A DNA stretch of 64,000 bases from an uncultured Acidimicrobiales bacterium (GTDB lineage: Bacteria; Actinomycetota; Acidimicrobiia; Acidimicrobiales; SZUA-35): assembly GCA_937922045.1 (NCBI GenBank), contig CAKZXA010000068.1, forward strand, positions 43,887-107,886, written 5' to 3'. Position 1 is the first letter of the stretch; every line of letters begins with the position of its first letter. Positions 42,486 through 51,626 of this stretch are shown here, one piece after another. Made by a program: the position numbers and the translations under genes. The notes beneath the pieces are model-generated. The model did no database searches, had not been told where the DNA came from, and saw nothing but the letters and a program-made list of their open reading frames with translations.

Positions 42486-43265
42486 GTGAACAGTTTTGAC
42501 CAGGTGGGCGAAGACACCGAGCAGGCGCTGCTCGATGCAGCAGCCATCATCGATCGATCCGAACGGATCGCAGTGCTGACCGGTGCTGGCATCTCGACCG
42601 ATTCACGAATTCCTGACTTTCGTGGTCCTCAAGGTGTGTGGACGAAGAACCCGGGAGCCGAGAAGCAGTCGACAATTCAGAACTACGTAGCCGATCCCGA
42701 AGTTCGCCGACGAGCCTGGCGCGGGCGCCTCGATAGTCCGGTATGGTCAGCGGAGCCGAATCCCGGCCATCGAGCCCTGGTTCGGTTGGAGGAGCGGCGC
42801 AAGCTCCACCTGCTCATCACCCAAAACATCGATGGCCTACACCATGCAGCCGGCTCGAACCCAGAGCGGATCGTCGAGGTCCACGGAACGGTACGCGAGG
42901 TGATGTGCCTTGGCTGCGATTACCGAGACCCGATGCAGGTGGCTCTCGATCGAGTGCGGCAGGGCGATGATGATCCGAGCTGCTTCACGTGCGGCGGCAT
43001 TCTAAAGTCGGCCACGATAAGTTTTGGTCAGGCCTTGGTGCCCGAAGACATCGAGCGGGCTCAGGTCGCTGCCGCTGGATGCGATCTCCTGGTCGCGGTC
43101 GGTTCGACCTTGGCCGTTTATCCGGTCGCTGGCGTCGTGCCATTGGCCAAGAGTGAGGGCGCCAGCGTCATCATCGTGAACGGCAGTCCAACCGAGATGG
43201 ATCACCTCGCAGACGTGGTTGTGTCGGGGTCGATCAGTGAGGTTCTGCCCCGTATCGTTGGGTAG
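42486..43265 (+). CDS. NAD-dependent protein deacylase (sirtuin)
   Basis: A Sir2-family deacylase of about 259 residues that removes acyl groups from lysines using NAD+. NAD-binding LTGAGISTDSRIPDFRGPQGVW, TQNIDGLHHAAG, catalytic His in EVHGTVREV, and the four zinc cysteines (CLGCDYRD and CFTCGG) are intact. GTG 42486 follows TAGCGT by seven bases; GTG 42477, eight bases after TACAGT, and TTG 42468 are alternatives. A lysine-acylation target is unknown; the neighbourhood contains acyl-CoA enzymes but no clear link. Confidence 0.9.
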   Translation: MNSFDQVGEDTEQALLDAAAIIDRSERIAVLTGAGISTDSRIPDFRGPQGVWTKNPGAEKQSTIQNYVADPEVRRRAWRGRLDSPVWSAEPNPGHRALVRLEERRKLHLLITQNIDGLHHAAGSNPERIVEVHGTVREVMCLGCDYRDPMQVALDRVRQGDDDPSCFTCGGILKSATISFGQALVPEDIERAQVAAAGCDLLVAVGSTLAVYPVAGVVPLAKSEGASVIIVNGSPTEMDHLADVVVSGSISEVLPRIVG

Positions 43266-43321
43266 GCCACGCGTAGTGAGCGATCGCCCGGTTCCCTGCC
43301 GAGCATGTCGAATCGAGGATT

Positions 43322-44497
43322 ATGGCAACCTTCAAGCAGCTCTTGGCCGAGGTCAAGACGCAGATCGATGAAGTGGACCCTGTACGGGCCGCCGACATGC
43401 TTCAGGACGACGCTGTGCTCCTCGATGTTCGCGAACCGGATGAGGTTGCTGAAGGGGCTGTCTCCTCTTCGATGTACGAGACGGTTCACATCGTGCGAGG
43501 AAACCTTGAGGCGCAGGTTGAAGCCCGATTGCCGGATAAGCAACGCAGCGTTGTCGTGATGTGTGCCGGTGGTGTCCGCTCGGCCTTCGCGGCCAAGTCG
43601 CTCGGGGAGCTTGGGTATACGAGCGTGGTCTCGCTCATCGGTGGGTTCAACCGCTGGAAGGATGAGGGGCGTTCTTGGGAGACACCACGAATGCTGTCGA
43701 GCGATCAGCGGCGTCGCTACAGTCGCCACCTCATGTTGCCCGAGATCGGTGAGGCTGGACAGGAACGCCTGCTGGGCTCGCGCGTCCTCTTGCTGGGAGC
43801 AGGCGGGCTCGGATCGCCCGCGGCCCTTTACCTTGCTGCCGCCGGTGTCGGCACGATCGGCATTGTGGATATGGACGAGGTTGACGAGTCGAACCTCCAA
43901 CGCCAAGTCCTGCACAACACCGAGCGGATCGGTCAGATGAAGGTCGAATCAGCTCAGAAGACCCTTGAAGCGTTGAACCCTGATGTCGAGGTGCTGACCT
44001 TCGCCGAGCGACTGACTGCGGCCAACGTTGTCGACATTCTCGGCGGTTTTGATGTTGTCGTGGATGGTGCAGACAATTTCCCGACTCGGTATTTGCTTAA
44101 CGACGCATCGGTAAAGCTTGGCGTGCCGGTGGTGCATGGTTCGATCTTCCGGTTTGAAGGCCAGGTCAGCGTGTTCGACCCAACGACCGGGCCGACCTAC
44201 CGAGATCTCGTTCCTGTGCCGCCGCCCCCCGAGCTTGCGCCGAACTGCGCAGAGGCCGGTGTTCTCGGCGTGTTGCCTGGAATCATCGGGAGTATCCAGG
44301 CGTTGGAGGCCATCAAGGTAGTGCTTGGTCTCGGCACCACATTGCGTGGACGTCTACTGGTGTTCGACGCCCTCGATATGTCGTTTTCCGAGTACCGCCT
44401 GGAGCCGGACCCCGCGAACCGGGTGACGTTCTCCAATCGTGAGAAGGTACAGATCGTCGATCTGGTCGACCATTGCGGCGCCGTGGTAACCGCCTAG
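43322..44497 (+). CDS. N-terminal rhodanese plus ThiF/MoeB-type adenylyltransferase
   Basis: A 391-residue protein in which a rhodanese domain (1-120; DVREPDEVAEG and the active loop CAGGVRSAFA) precedes a ThiF domain (130-391; LLGAGGLGSPAALYLAAAGVGTIGIVDMDEVDESNLQRQ). It would adenylate and sulfurate a small sulfur-carrier protein such as MoaD, ThiS or CysO. As in mycobacterial MoeZ, the two CxxC zinc pairs of E. coli MoeB are not seen (YRDLVPVPPPP at the place of one). In MoeZ the rhodanese domain is C-terminal; here it comes first, as in some proteobacterial MoeB proteins. The carrier gene is not in the window. Confidence 0.88.
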   Translation: MATFKQLLAEVKTQIDEVDPVRAADMLQDDAVLLDVREPDEVAEGAVSSSMYETVHIVRGNLEAQVEARLPDKQRSVVVMCAGGVRSAFAAKSLGELGYTSVVSLIGGFNRWKDEGRSWETPRMLSSDQRRRYSRHLMLPEIGEAGQERLLGSRVLLLGAGGLGSPAALYLAAAGVGTIGIVDMDEVDESNLQRQVLHNTERIGQMKVESAQKTLEALNPDVEVLTFAERLTAANVVDILGGFDVVVDGADNFPTRYLLNDASVKLGVPVVHGSIFRFEGQVSVFDPTTGPTYRDLVPVPPPPELAPNCAEAGVLGVLPGIIGSIQALEAIKVVLGLGTTLRGRLLVFDALDMSFSEYRLEPDPANRVTFSNREKVQIVDLVDHCGAVVTA

Positions 44498-44590
44498 CGA
44501 AGCTTGCTCCGGTGGTCAGGTTCGACCAGGAGCTGGGTGATGTGTGGCTTTCGTCACAAACTGGGCTTCTATGACTGAATAGTTTGGCCT

Positions 44591-44613
44591 ATACGCCGAT
44601 CTGCTTGGCGTAT
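44591..44613 (+). promoter_or_regulatory. Inverted repeat covering the spoIID-like start codon
   Basis: atacgcc (44591-44597) and ggcgtat (44607-44613) are perfect inverted repeats with nine bases between. The second arm contains the A and T of ATG 44612. In RNA the hairpin would hide the start; in DNA it could be a repressor site at a promoter (TATACG near 44590). Confidence 0.35.
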
Positions 44614-46585
44614 GAGCCTTACCTCTGTATCGAAGCCCCGTGTACCGTTTCGCCTGAGACGACGTCTCGTTCAATTGACGTGTGTTTCTCTCGTAGCTCT
44701 GATGCTGCTCGTTGTCGCCGGGTCGCCGACGAGTGCCCACTCGGGACCGGGCGCCCACGATCCGGGAGCGAGCCCGACGATCGAGATCAATGGAGGAGGC
44801 TGGGGCCACGGCCGTGGCATGGGACAGTACGGCGCCTATGGTTATGCGTCATCGCATGGCTGGTCATCGGCTCGGATCCTGGATCACTTTTATCAAGGGA
44901 CAGCGGCTGGTAAGGCCCCAGCGGGCAGCGGTTCGGTTGATCCGGATCGCCTCCGAGTCGACCTCAGCTCAAGAATAGGTTCGGCGACCTCGGTGCAGCT
45001 CGGCGAGGGAACAATTGCAATAACCGACAGCAGTGGGGCCTCCCACGGCTCAGTTGCAGGCGCTGTGAGGATCGATCGCGTCGATGGTGCCTTCGTAATC
45101 CAGCACGCAGCCTCTTGCGACGACACCTGGGTCGAAAGAGCGCGGACCAGCGCCAGCATCGTCATGCTGCGGGCTGCAACCTCCAGCGCCGGGGCTGATG
45201 GCCTGCTAAAGGTGTGTGGTAGCTCGCCGGCTTGGTACGACGGTGCTATCTGGACCACGGTTGGCAACGGGGCTCAGCGCACGATCAATGTGGTGTCGGT
45301 GGAGCAGTACCTGCGAGGTGTGGTTCCCAATGAAATGCCAGCCAGCTGGCCACAGGCCGCTCTTGAAGCCCAGGCGGTTGCCGCTCGTTCCTACGCTCTT
45401 GCCGGTGACCCGCGGCGTGGCATATTCTCCGATACCTGCGACACCACCTACTGCCAGGTTTACGATGGCCGCTACACGACTCGTGGAGGATGGCGACAGG
45501 CAACTCACGCAAACACTGACGCAGCCATTGAGGCGACGAGGGGTGTTGTTCGTTTGACGCCTTCGGGCCGCGTCGCCCGCACTGAATTCTCGTCGAGTAC
45601 CGGTGGTTACACCGCAGGGGGTGACTTCGCTGCTGTAGAGGACCTGGGCGACGCCATCTCGGCCAACCCGAACTCACAATGGTCGGTGACCCTATCTCCT
45701 TCAGTGCTGGAGAATCGCTACGGTTTGGGTCTGCTCAAGGAGATTGAGGTAACGAAGCGTAATGGTCTTGGTCCCTTTGGCGGTCGGGTTGTCGAGGCTC
45801 TTCTACGGTTCGAGAACGGTGATGTAACGATCTCGGGCGACAGCCTGCGGTATCGGCTCGGGCTCAAATCTGATCTTTTTGAGATAGGTTCTGTCGTTCG
45901 GCCCGATGAGAATGATCCAACATCGGAGGATCCGGGTGGGTCTGACGAGGAGGAACCCCCGACCGACGAAGACCAGCCGGTCGTGGTCGATGCCGAGGCC
46001 AAGCTCATTGTTCGAACATTCGAACGGCTTCTCGGCCGAGAGCCATCGGGCGAGGAGCTCGCCGATGCCCGTTCGCTGCTTGAACGAGGTGAGCCGGCGG
46101 CTCTGGCTGACTCCTTGGCCCATCATCCCGACTTTGCCGGCCGTCTCATCGACTCGTTGTATCGAGATGCCCTGGGTCGCCCAGCCGACCAGGCAGGACG
46201 GACCTACTGGATCGACCGGATGCAGGATGGCCTAAGCTACCAGGTGGTCGGAACGCTGTTCTTCGGTTCGAGCGAGTATTACAACCGATCTGGTGCTGCC
46301 GACTCGGCATTCGTCGACTCGCTCTACGAACTCGTCTTGGACCGACCAACCGATGACGCCGGGCGCCGCTACTGGCTAGCTCGAATGGACGAAGGCGCCG
46401 CTCCCAGCACGGTTGCAGGTTCCTTCTTTCGCTCGGTCGAATCGCGTCGGGGTCGGGCGGATGCTCTCTCTCGCAGCCTTCTGGAACGCCGACTGACCCG
46501 CGCCGAGCGCGATGCCGTAGCGGCCTCACTGCTCGCCCGTTCCGACCTAACGGTGGCAGCCGAGATGGCACTGTGGGATAGCTGA
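44612..46585 (+). CDS. Secreted SpoIID/LytB-domain protein with DUF4214 repeats
   Basis: A 657-residue exported protein. Signal peptide: positive n-region RLRRRLVQ, core TCVSLVALMLLVVAGSPTSA. A SpoIID/LytB-like domain follows: NGGGWGHGRGMGQYGAYG and VVPNEMPASWPQAALEAQAVAARSYAL, GGYTAGG; in Bacillus SpoIID is a lytic transglycosylase for peptidoglycan. After an acidic linker, three DUF4214-like repeats (for example RTFERLLGREPSGEELADA and SLYRDALGRPADQAGRTYWIDRMQDG) lie at the C-terminal end; DUF4214 is found with S-layer and surface proteins. Probably a wall-remodelling or surface-anchored protein serving the adjacent polysaccharide cluster. The ATG lies within an inverted repeat. Confidence 0.88.
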   Translation: MSLTSVSKPRVPFRLRRRLVQLTCVSLVALMLLVVAGSPTSAHSGPGAHDPGASPTIEINGGGWGHGRGMGQYGAYGYASSHGWSSARILDHFYQGTAAGKAPAGSGSVDPDRLRVDLSSRIGSATSVQLGEGTIAITDSSGASHGSVAGAVRIDRVDGAFVIQHAASCDDTWVERARTSASIVMLRAATSSAGADGLLKVCGSSPAWYDGAIWTTVGNGAQRTINVVSVEQYLRGVVPNEMPASWPQAALEAQAVAARSYALAGDPRRGIFSDTCDTTYCQVYDGRYTTRGGWRQATHANTDAAIEATRGVVRLTPSGRVARTEFSSSTGGYTAGGDFAAVEDLGDAISANPNSQWSVTLSPSVLENRYGLGLLKEIEVTKRNGLGPFGGRVVEALLRFENGDVTISGDSLRYRLGLKSDLFEIGSVVRPDENDPTSEDPGGSDEEEPPTDEDQPVVVDAEAKLIVRTFERLLGREPSGEELADARSLLERGEPAALADSLAHHPDFAGRLIDSLYRDALGRPADQAGRTYWIDRMQDGLSYQVVGTLFFGSSEYYNRSGAADSAFVDSLYELVLDRPTDDAGRRYWLARMDEGAAPSTVAGSFFRSVESRRGRADALSRSLLERRLTRAERDAVAASLLARSDLTVAAEMALWDS

Positions 46586-46651
46586 CGAGCCTTCTTCTCG
46601 GAAGGTTTTGGGCTGATACGTAGATTCGCGATTCGCCATAAAGGCTGAAAT

Positions 46652-46669
46652 AACAACAGTGATGTTGTT
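46652..46669. repeat. Inverted repeat in the gap before fcl
   Basis: aacaaca (46652-46658) and tgttgtt (46663-46669) are perfect arms around a four-base centre in a relatively AT-rich 199-base gap between the SpoIID-like gene and fcl. It may be an operator or a hairpin for the polysaccharide operon promoter; no -10 box can be fixed with confidence. Confidence 0.4.
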
Positions 46670-46784
46670 GCATCTACATGAAATGTGTTCTTCCAAAAGC
46701 CGGATAATGTGTCAAATGGAGTCGTCGCATACGCATCGACACCGCCCCCACTGGTCGCAGGAACGAGAGAGGCACCGCCGCACG

Positions 46785-47762
46785 ATGCCAATGGATCTTC
46801 ACCAATCGATCTTTGTCGCTGGCCATCGCGGGCTGGTTGGGTCGGCGCTGTGTCGAAAGCTTGCGGCCGAAGGGTTTGATCGAGTTCTGACCGCATCGCG
46901 CTCAGAACTCGATCTCTGCCGTCAAGCCGACGTTGAGCGATGGTTCGAGGAGAACCGTCCTGATCATGTCTTCCTCGTCGCTGGCACGGTGGGCGGAATC
47001 CTCGCCAACGCGTCACGCCAAGCAGAGTTTCTATACGACAACATGTTGATTCACGTCAACGTGATTGAGGCGGCTCGCCGAGTCGGCGTCAAAAAGCTGC
47101 TCTATCTGGGTAGCGCCTGTGCCTATCCCCGTCTCAGCAAGCAGCCGATTTCTGAGGATGAACTGCTTACCGGTCCGCTGGAGCCGACGAACGAGGGCTA
47201 CGCGTTGGCGAAGATCTCAGGCCTTCGCCTTTGCGACTATTACCGAGAACAGTACGGATGTAACTTCATCACGGCCATGCCGACCAACCTGTATGGTCCG
47301 AACGACAATTTTGATCTGGAGTCGAGCCACGTGCTGCCAGCACTTATGCGAAAGTTCGACGAGGCCAAGGCGTCTGGCGAAGCTCAAGTGCCTATCTGGG
47401 GCACCGGTTCTGCCCGCAGAGAATTCATGCATGTGGACGACATGGCTGATGCCTGCGTCTTTCTTATGGACAACTACGACAAGGCAGGCCACATCAACGT
47501 TGGCACCGGTGTCGATGTCTCGATCGCCGACCTGGCCGAGACCATCGGGGAGATCGTTTATCCCGAGGCCGAGCTGCGATGGGATCCATCGAAGCCGGAT
47601 GGGATGCCGAGGCGGGTTCTCGATGTTTCACGCCTTGCTGCTCTGGGCTGGCAGGCAACGATAGAACTCAGTGAGGGTATCGAGGCCACCTATCGCTGGT
47701 ATGTCGAAAACGGCGCTCAACGCCGAACCCATGGCGAGCGGTCGGTGGTGAGCAGCCGATGA
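46785..47762 (+). CDS. fcl: GDP-L-fucose synthase-like NDP-sugar epimerase/reductase
   Basis: A 325-residue extended SDR: cofactor motif VAGHRGLVGSALCRKL, LVAGTVGGILAN, LGSACAYPRLSKQPI and catalytic YALAKISGL, with REFMHVDDMADACVF as in WcaG/Fcl. It would make GDP-L-fucose from the 4-keto-6-deoxymannose intermediate; the matching GDP-mannose dehydratase gene is not in the window, so other 6-deoxy sugars remain possible. ATG 46785 (M-P-M-D-L-H-Q) is chosen because the upstream extension is unlike the family. The stop overlaps the next start (ATGA). Confidence 0.9.
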   Translation: MPMDLHQSIFVAGHRGLVGSALCRKLAAEGFDRVLTASRSELDLCRQADVERWFEENRPDHVFLVAGTVGGILANASRQAEFLYDNMLIHVNVIEAARRVGVKKLLYLGSACAYPRLSKQPISEDELLTGPLEPTNEGYALAKISGLRLCDYYREQYGCNFITAMPTNLYGPNDNFDLESSHVLPALMRKFDEAKASGEAQVPIWGTGSARREFMHVDDMADACVFLMDNYDKAGHINVGTGVDVSIADLAETIGEIVYPEAELRWDPSKPDGMPRRVLDVSRLAALGWQATIELSEGIEATYRWYVENGAQRRTHGERSVVSSR

Positions 47763-49027
47763 GTCAAAGCCAGCAGGGTTCCCCGTCCTCACCGCCGGAG
47801 GGCGCCATCGCCATCGTTTCTCCTCGCTATGGCGAGGAGGTGGTCGGTGGTGCCGAAGACGTCCTGGCTGATCTGGCCCATGGCCTTCAAGCCCGAGGCC
47901 ATGCCGTTGAGCTGTTGACCACTTGCGCTGCCGATCATTTCACCTGGGCGAACAAGTACCCAGAGGGACGATTCGTTGATGGTGAGCTCACCGTTCGGAG
48001 ATTCCGCACCCAGATCGATACACCAGGACATAATCGGGATCGGATCGGAGCTCGGCTCCTCGCAGGCGACGCCATCACGGTGCAGGACCAGCAGCTTTGG
48101 GTCAATGACAGCCTGAGATGCAGCGGCATGTGGCATCACGTCTTCGACCATGGCCACCGCTATCGCTCAATTATCTTCGCTCCGTACATGTTCTGGACGA
48201 CCTACGCCGTCTCCCAGATTCATCCCCGCCGATCGCTGATCATGCCCTGTCTCCACGATGAGCCAGCCGCAGGCCTCGACATCTTTGCCGCCATGATCGA
48301 AGGCGCGGGCGGCCTCCTGTTTTTGACGGAGCCAGAACGTGAACTCGCACAACGCCTTTACCGGTTGCCCGCCCGCAACACGATCATTGGGGCGTCGGTC
48401 GACATCGCTGATAGCTACGACCCTGAGTCCTTCCGGCGCAGCTACAACATCGAGGGCGACTATGTGTACTTCGCCGGTCGGCGAGAGTGGGGCAAGGGGT
48501 GGGACGACCTGAAGAACGCCTATGGCGTATACCTCCAACAGCGAGGCGGTCGGCGTGCCTTGAGGCTGGTCACCTCTGGCGTCGGTGAGGTCATTGCGCC
48601 GCTCGGAGCTGAGTCCCAAGTCCTCGATGTTGGCTTGCTCTCCAACGCCCAACGTGACAACGCAATGGCCGGTGCAGCGGCCTATGTCCAACCGAGTGCT
48701 ATGGAGTCGTTTTCCCGGACGGTGTTGGAGGCAATGGCCGCCGGAACTCCGGTTCTCGCCAATGGTCACAGTGATGTCGTCAGCTGGCATCTCGATCGCT
48801 CGCAAGCTGGCCTGACCTACACCTCGGGTTCAGAACTCGTGCAGGCCCTTCACTTCGTGACCGATGAGCCGGAGGCCGCAGCCTCGTTGGCTCAAGGCGG
48901 ACGAGACTATGTGCTGGCAAACTATCGCCTCGATCCCGTGCTCGATCGTCTCAGCATCGCCCTCGACAATTGGTTCCCAACACCGACCTCAGCGACGCAC
49001 GAACGGCCGTTGGAGGGTGTGCGATGA
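47759..49027 (+). CDS. Glycosyltransferase, GT4-type (GT-B fold)
   Basis: A 422-residue GT-B glycosyltransferase. The N-terminal half has YGEEVVGGAEDVLADLAHGLQARGH, a typical acceptor domain start; the C-terminal half has FAGRREWGKGWDDLKNAYG and VQPSAMESFSRTVLEAMAAGTPVLANGHSDV with the EX7E-type motif. Sugar donor and acceptor are unknown. Overlaps fcl by four bases and the next glycosyltransferase by four bases, so the three are co-translated. Residues beyond 400 form a variable tail. Confidence 0.87.
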   Translation: MSQSQQGSPSSPPEGAIAIVSPRYGEEVVGGAEDVLADLAHGLQARGHAVELLTTCAADHFTWANKYPEGRFVDGELTVRRFRTQIDTPGHNRDRIGARLLAGDAITVQDQQLWVNDSLRCSGMWHHVFDHGHRYRSIIFAPYMFWTTYAVSQIHPRRSLIMPCLHDEPAAGLDIFAAMIEGAGGLLFLTEPERELAQRLYRLPARNTIIGASVDIADSYDPESFRRSYNIEGDYVYFAGRREWGKGWDDLKNAYGVYLQQRGGRRALRLVTSGVGEVIAPLGAESQVLDVGLLSNAQRDNAMAGAAAYVQPSAMESFSRTVLEAMAAGTPVLANGHSDVVSWHLDRSQAGLTYTSGSELVQALHFVTDEPEAAASLAQGGRDYVLANYRLDPVLDRLSIALDNWFPTPTSATHERPLEGVR

Positions 49028-50550
49028 CGACCCTGATCGTAACCCCATTCGCCCCCTATCGCGACGGCATCGCCACCTACGCAAGCCAGGAGTTGGCCTA
49101 TCGCCGACAACGTGGTGAGCACGTGGAGGTTCTGTCACCGCTCCCGTCGGCTGCCCACCATCATCTACCGCTTGGCGCTGCGCCTGGCTGGGCTCAACTG
49201 GCATCTCAGTACGGTCATTATGAGCGCATCATCGTGCACTTTGCCCCCGGTCTCATCTTTGGTCAATGTCGAGCTCCCGCCGAACGACTGGCCGTTTGGT
49301 CGGCCTTGGCCGTCTTGGCCCGCCGGTGCGCTCTCGAGTTGCGAATCCACGAGATCGATACCGACGGGTTGGCGTCGAACCAGCTCGAACGGCGAGCGGC
49401 TGGCGTTGTCTTCCGGTGGGCGGATCGTGTGACGGTGCACACCCGAGCGGAACGAGATGCTCTGGTCGACGCTGTTGGATCGGTGGCCGAAGGTGCCGAG
49501 GTTATCGATCACGGTCAATATTTTGCTCCGCGGGTCGCCGACGACAAGCACGCGGCGCGGCGCGAGCTCGGATTGGATTCGGCCAGCTTTCACTTCGTCT
49601 CGATCGGCTTTCTGCAGCGACACAAGGGCTTTGATCGAGCAGTCGAGGCCTTGACGCAGGCTCTGCGATCCAACGCGGCGATGAGCAAGGTAGCACTCCA
49701 CATCGTCGGCTCGGCTCGAATCGATCATCCGGACATCGCCCGCTATGTCGTGGAGCTTCGCGCTCTCTGCCGGGCCCATCCGTCGGTCACGCTCCACGAA
49801 CGGTTCGTCAGCGACGATGAGTTCGACCTCTGGATCGCCGCTTCTGACGCTGTGGTCTTGCCCTATCGCGAGATTTGGTCCTCTGGTGTGGTGGAGCGAG
49901 CCAGGCTTTACGGTCGGCCGATCGTCGCCTCCGACCTCCCTCAGTTGCGAGACCAGGCACCGATCGGAACGATCCTGTGCAACGACACAGCAGCCTTTGC
50001 GGTTGCCTTGGAAAAGGTGTGGTCAACCGAGGTCGGTGTCGTCGATCTCGAACGCGATCTTGTCGAGGACGCTCCGCCGTCGCCGGTCGAACGGACCGGC
50101 TGGAACGTAGCATCCGTCGAGAGATCCGCTATCGAGAGCCAGATCGGCGAACGAGCGCGACGATTCGACCTGGAGCTGAGCGGACTCGACCCGGCCTTGG
50201 TCGATGCCCAACAGGCCGCCGGCCGACGCGCCGTTGACAGTCTGCTGGCTTTGGGGCACCTGGATCGTCCACCAGCCACATCGGCTCGGCCCGGAGTCGC
50301 GTCTACCAAGAAGGCGATACGGCGAGCAACAGACTGGCAGGTAGAGCCGTTGGCCAAACACATCGAGGCGTTGCAGCGGGCCACGGTCGAGGCTGTGGCT
50401 GCGCTCGAGACCGAGATCGCCGAGAGGCTCGATAGTCCGGAGATCTCCTCGATGAATCTCGAAACAGCTTCCGCTCCGGTACGGGTTAGCGAGGTCCGGG
50501 CTGGTGCTGTTGGCAATCCTTCGACCAACGAGCCAAACGACAACGCATGA
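49024..50550 (+). CDS. Glycosyltransferase, GT4-type
   Basis: A 508-residue protein: N-terminal VTPFAPYRDGIATYASQELAYRRQRGEHVEVL, then VIGFLQRHKGFDRAVEAL-like VSIGFLQRHKGFDRAVEALTQAL, and ARLYGRPIVASDLPQL in the donor half, as in GT4 enzymes. A C-terminal extension of about 120 residues (IESQIGERARRFDLELSGLDPALVDAQ...) is helical and not recognised. ATG 49024 overlaps the previous stop (ATGA). The end of the gene overlaps the start of a 16-codon mini-ORF, also through ATGA. Confidence 0.85.
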   Translation: MTTLIVTPFAPYRDGIATYASQELAYRRQRGEHVEVLSPLPSAAHHHLPLGAAPGWAQLASQYGHYERIIVHFAPGLIFGQCRAPAERLAVWSALAVLARRCALELRIHEIDTDGLASNQLERRAAGVVFRWADRVTVHTRAERDALVDAVGSVAEGAEVIDHGQYFAPRVADDKHAARRELGLDSASFHFVSIGFLQRHKGFDRAVEALTQALRSNAAMSKVALHIVGSARIDHPDIARYVVELRALCRAHPSVTLHERFVSDDEFDLWIAASDAVVLPYREIWSSGVVERARLYGRPIVASDLPQLRDQAPIGTILCNDTAAFAVALEKVWSTEVGVVDLERDLVEDAPPSPVERTGWNVASVERSAIESQIGERARRFDLELSGLDPALVDAQQAAGRRAVDSLLALGHLDRPPATSARPGVASTKKAIRRATDWQVEPLAKHIEALQRATVEAVAALETEIAERLDSPEISSMNLETASAPVRVSEVRAGAVGNPSTNEPNDNA

Positions 50551-50597
50551 AAGAGCGATACCGCGTGAAAGAATGCATGAAAGCAGGCGTCTCATGA
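50547..50597 (+). CDS. 16-residue mini-ORF bridging two genes
   Basis: ATG 50547 overlaps the glycosyltransferase stop (ATGA), and the TGA at 50595 overlaps the ATG of rmlB (50594, ATGA). The peptide is MKERYRVKECMKAGVS. Such a chain would let ribosomes move from one gene to the next without a gap. The peptide is not conserved in any way I can judge; it could be a coupling device or a relic. Confidence 0.4.
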   Translation: MKERYRVKECMKAGVS

Positions 50598-51625
50598 AAA
50601 TTATGGTGACCGGGGGACTGGGCTTCATCGGCTCGGCCATGGTCCGGTTGTTGATCGAATCGACCGATCACGAAGTAGTAAATGTCGACAAGATCTCTTA
50701 CTCGTCAACACAGGGTTCCCTGGCCCCGGTTGCCAGCAGCAGCCGGTACGGGTTCCAAAAGTGTGATCTCGCCGACGCTGAAGCAGTCACGACCTTGGTC
50801 GACGAGGAAGTGCCTGACGTCATCATCCATCTGGCTGCGGAAAGCCATGTCGACCGATCGATCGACGGACCGGGTGAGTTCGTGCAGTCGAACATCATTG
50901 GCACCTTCAACCTGTTGGAGGCGGCACGGCGCCTGCCGAACCTGTTGCTGTTCACCCATGTGTCGACCGATGAGGTCTTCGGCTCACTACAGAACTACGA
51001 CCCCCTGTTCAACGAACACACGAGGTACGATCCCCGGTCGCCCTACTCGGCCACCAAGGCTGCATCGGACCACCTGGTGCGAGCATGGGGTGAAACCTAT
51101 GACCTGCCGTGCGTGGTAACGAATTGTTCGAACAACTACGGCCCTTACCAGTTCCCCGAGAAGCTGATACCGACTATGATCCTCAAGGCGTCGAAGCTCG
51201 ATCCCTTGCCGATCTACGGTGATGGTGGCAATATCCGAGATTGGTTGCACGTCGACGATCATGTGGCCGGTTTGCTCAGCGTTGTGGAGCGAGGCGAGCC
51301 CGGCAGGAGCTACATGATCGGTGGCGGCTGCGAGCGAACGAACCTCGAGGTCGTCGAACAGATCTGCGATCTTGTTGCCGACCGTCTAGACGATGGAGCC
51401 AACCGTCGAGCTCTCATCGAATTTGTTACCGATCGACCAGGTCACGACCGACGCTATGCGGTGGACAGCACCCGTATCCAGACCGAGCTTGGCTGGAAGC
51501 CGCGCTACCGGTTCGAGGACGGCATAGCCCAGACTGTCGACTGGTACCTGTCGAATCCTGCCTGGTGGGAGCCGCTACTCAACGCGACCGGAGCCGAACG
51601 GCTCGGGCTTCAAGGAGCTCTGTGA
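50594..51625 (+). CDS. rmlB: dTDP-glucose 4,6-dehydratase
   Basis: A 343-residue extended SDR that dehydrates dTDP-glucose to dTDP-4-keto-6-deoxyglucose, second step of dTDP-L-rhamnose or related sugar synthesis. VTGGLGFIGSAMVRLLI, HLAAESHVDRSIDGP, STDEVFGSL (with catalytic Asp/Glu) and YSATKAASDHLVRAW fit RmlB closely. ATG 50594 is reached through the upstream mini-ORF; an in-frame ATG 50573 is an alternative. No strong ribosome site is seen, which fits coupling. The rmlC and rmlD genes are not in the window. Confidence 0.93.
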   Translation: MKIMVTGGLGFIGSAMVRLLIESTDHEVVNVDKISYSSTQGSLAPVASSSRYGFQKCDLADAEAVTTLVDEEVPDVIIHLAAESHVDRSIDGPGEFVQSNIIGTFNLLEAARRLPNLLLFTHVSTDEVFGSLQNYDPLFNEHTRYDPRSPYSATKAASDHLVRAWGETYDLPCVVTNCSNNYGPYQFPEKLIPTMILKASKLDPLPIYGDGGNIRDWLHVDDHVAGLLSVVERGEPGRSYMIGGGCERTNLEVVEQICDLVADRLDDGANRRALIEFVTDRPGHDRRYAVDSTRIQTELGWKPRYRFEDGIAQTVDWYLSNPAWWEPLLNATGAERLGLQGAL

Positions 51626-51626
51626 G

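Noticed and set aside
42468..42486. TTG 42468 as sirtuin start
   Set aside because: It overlaps the TACAGT box and lacks a ribosome site; GTG 42486 or 42477 fit the leaderless spacing better.
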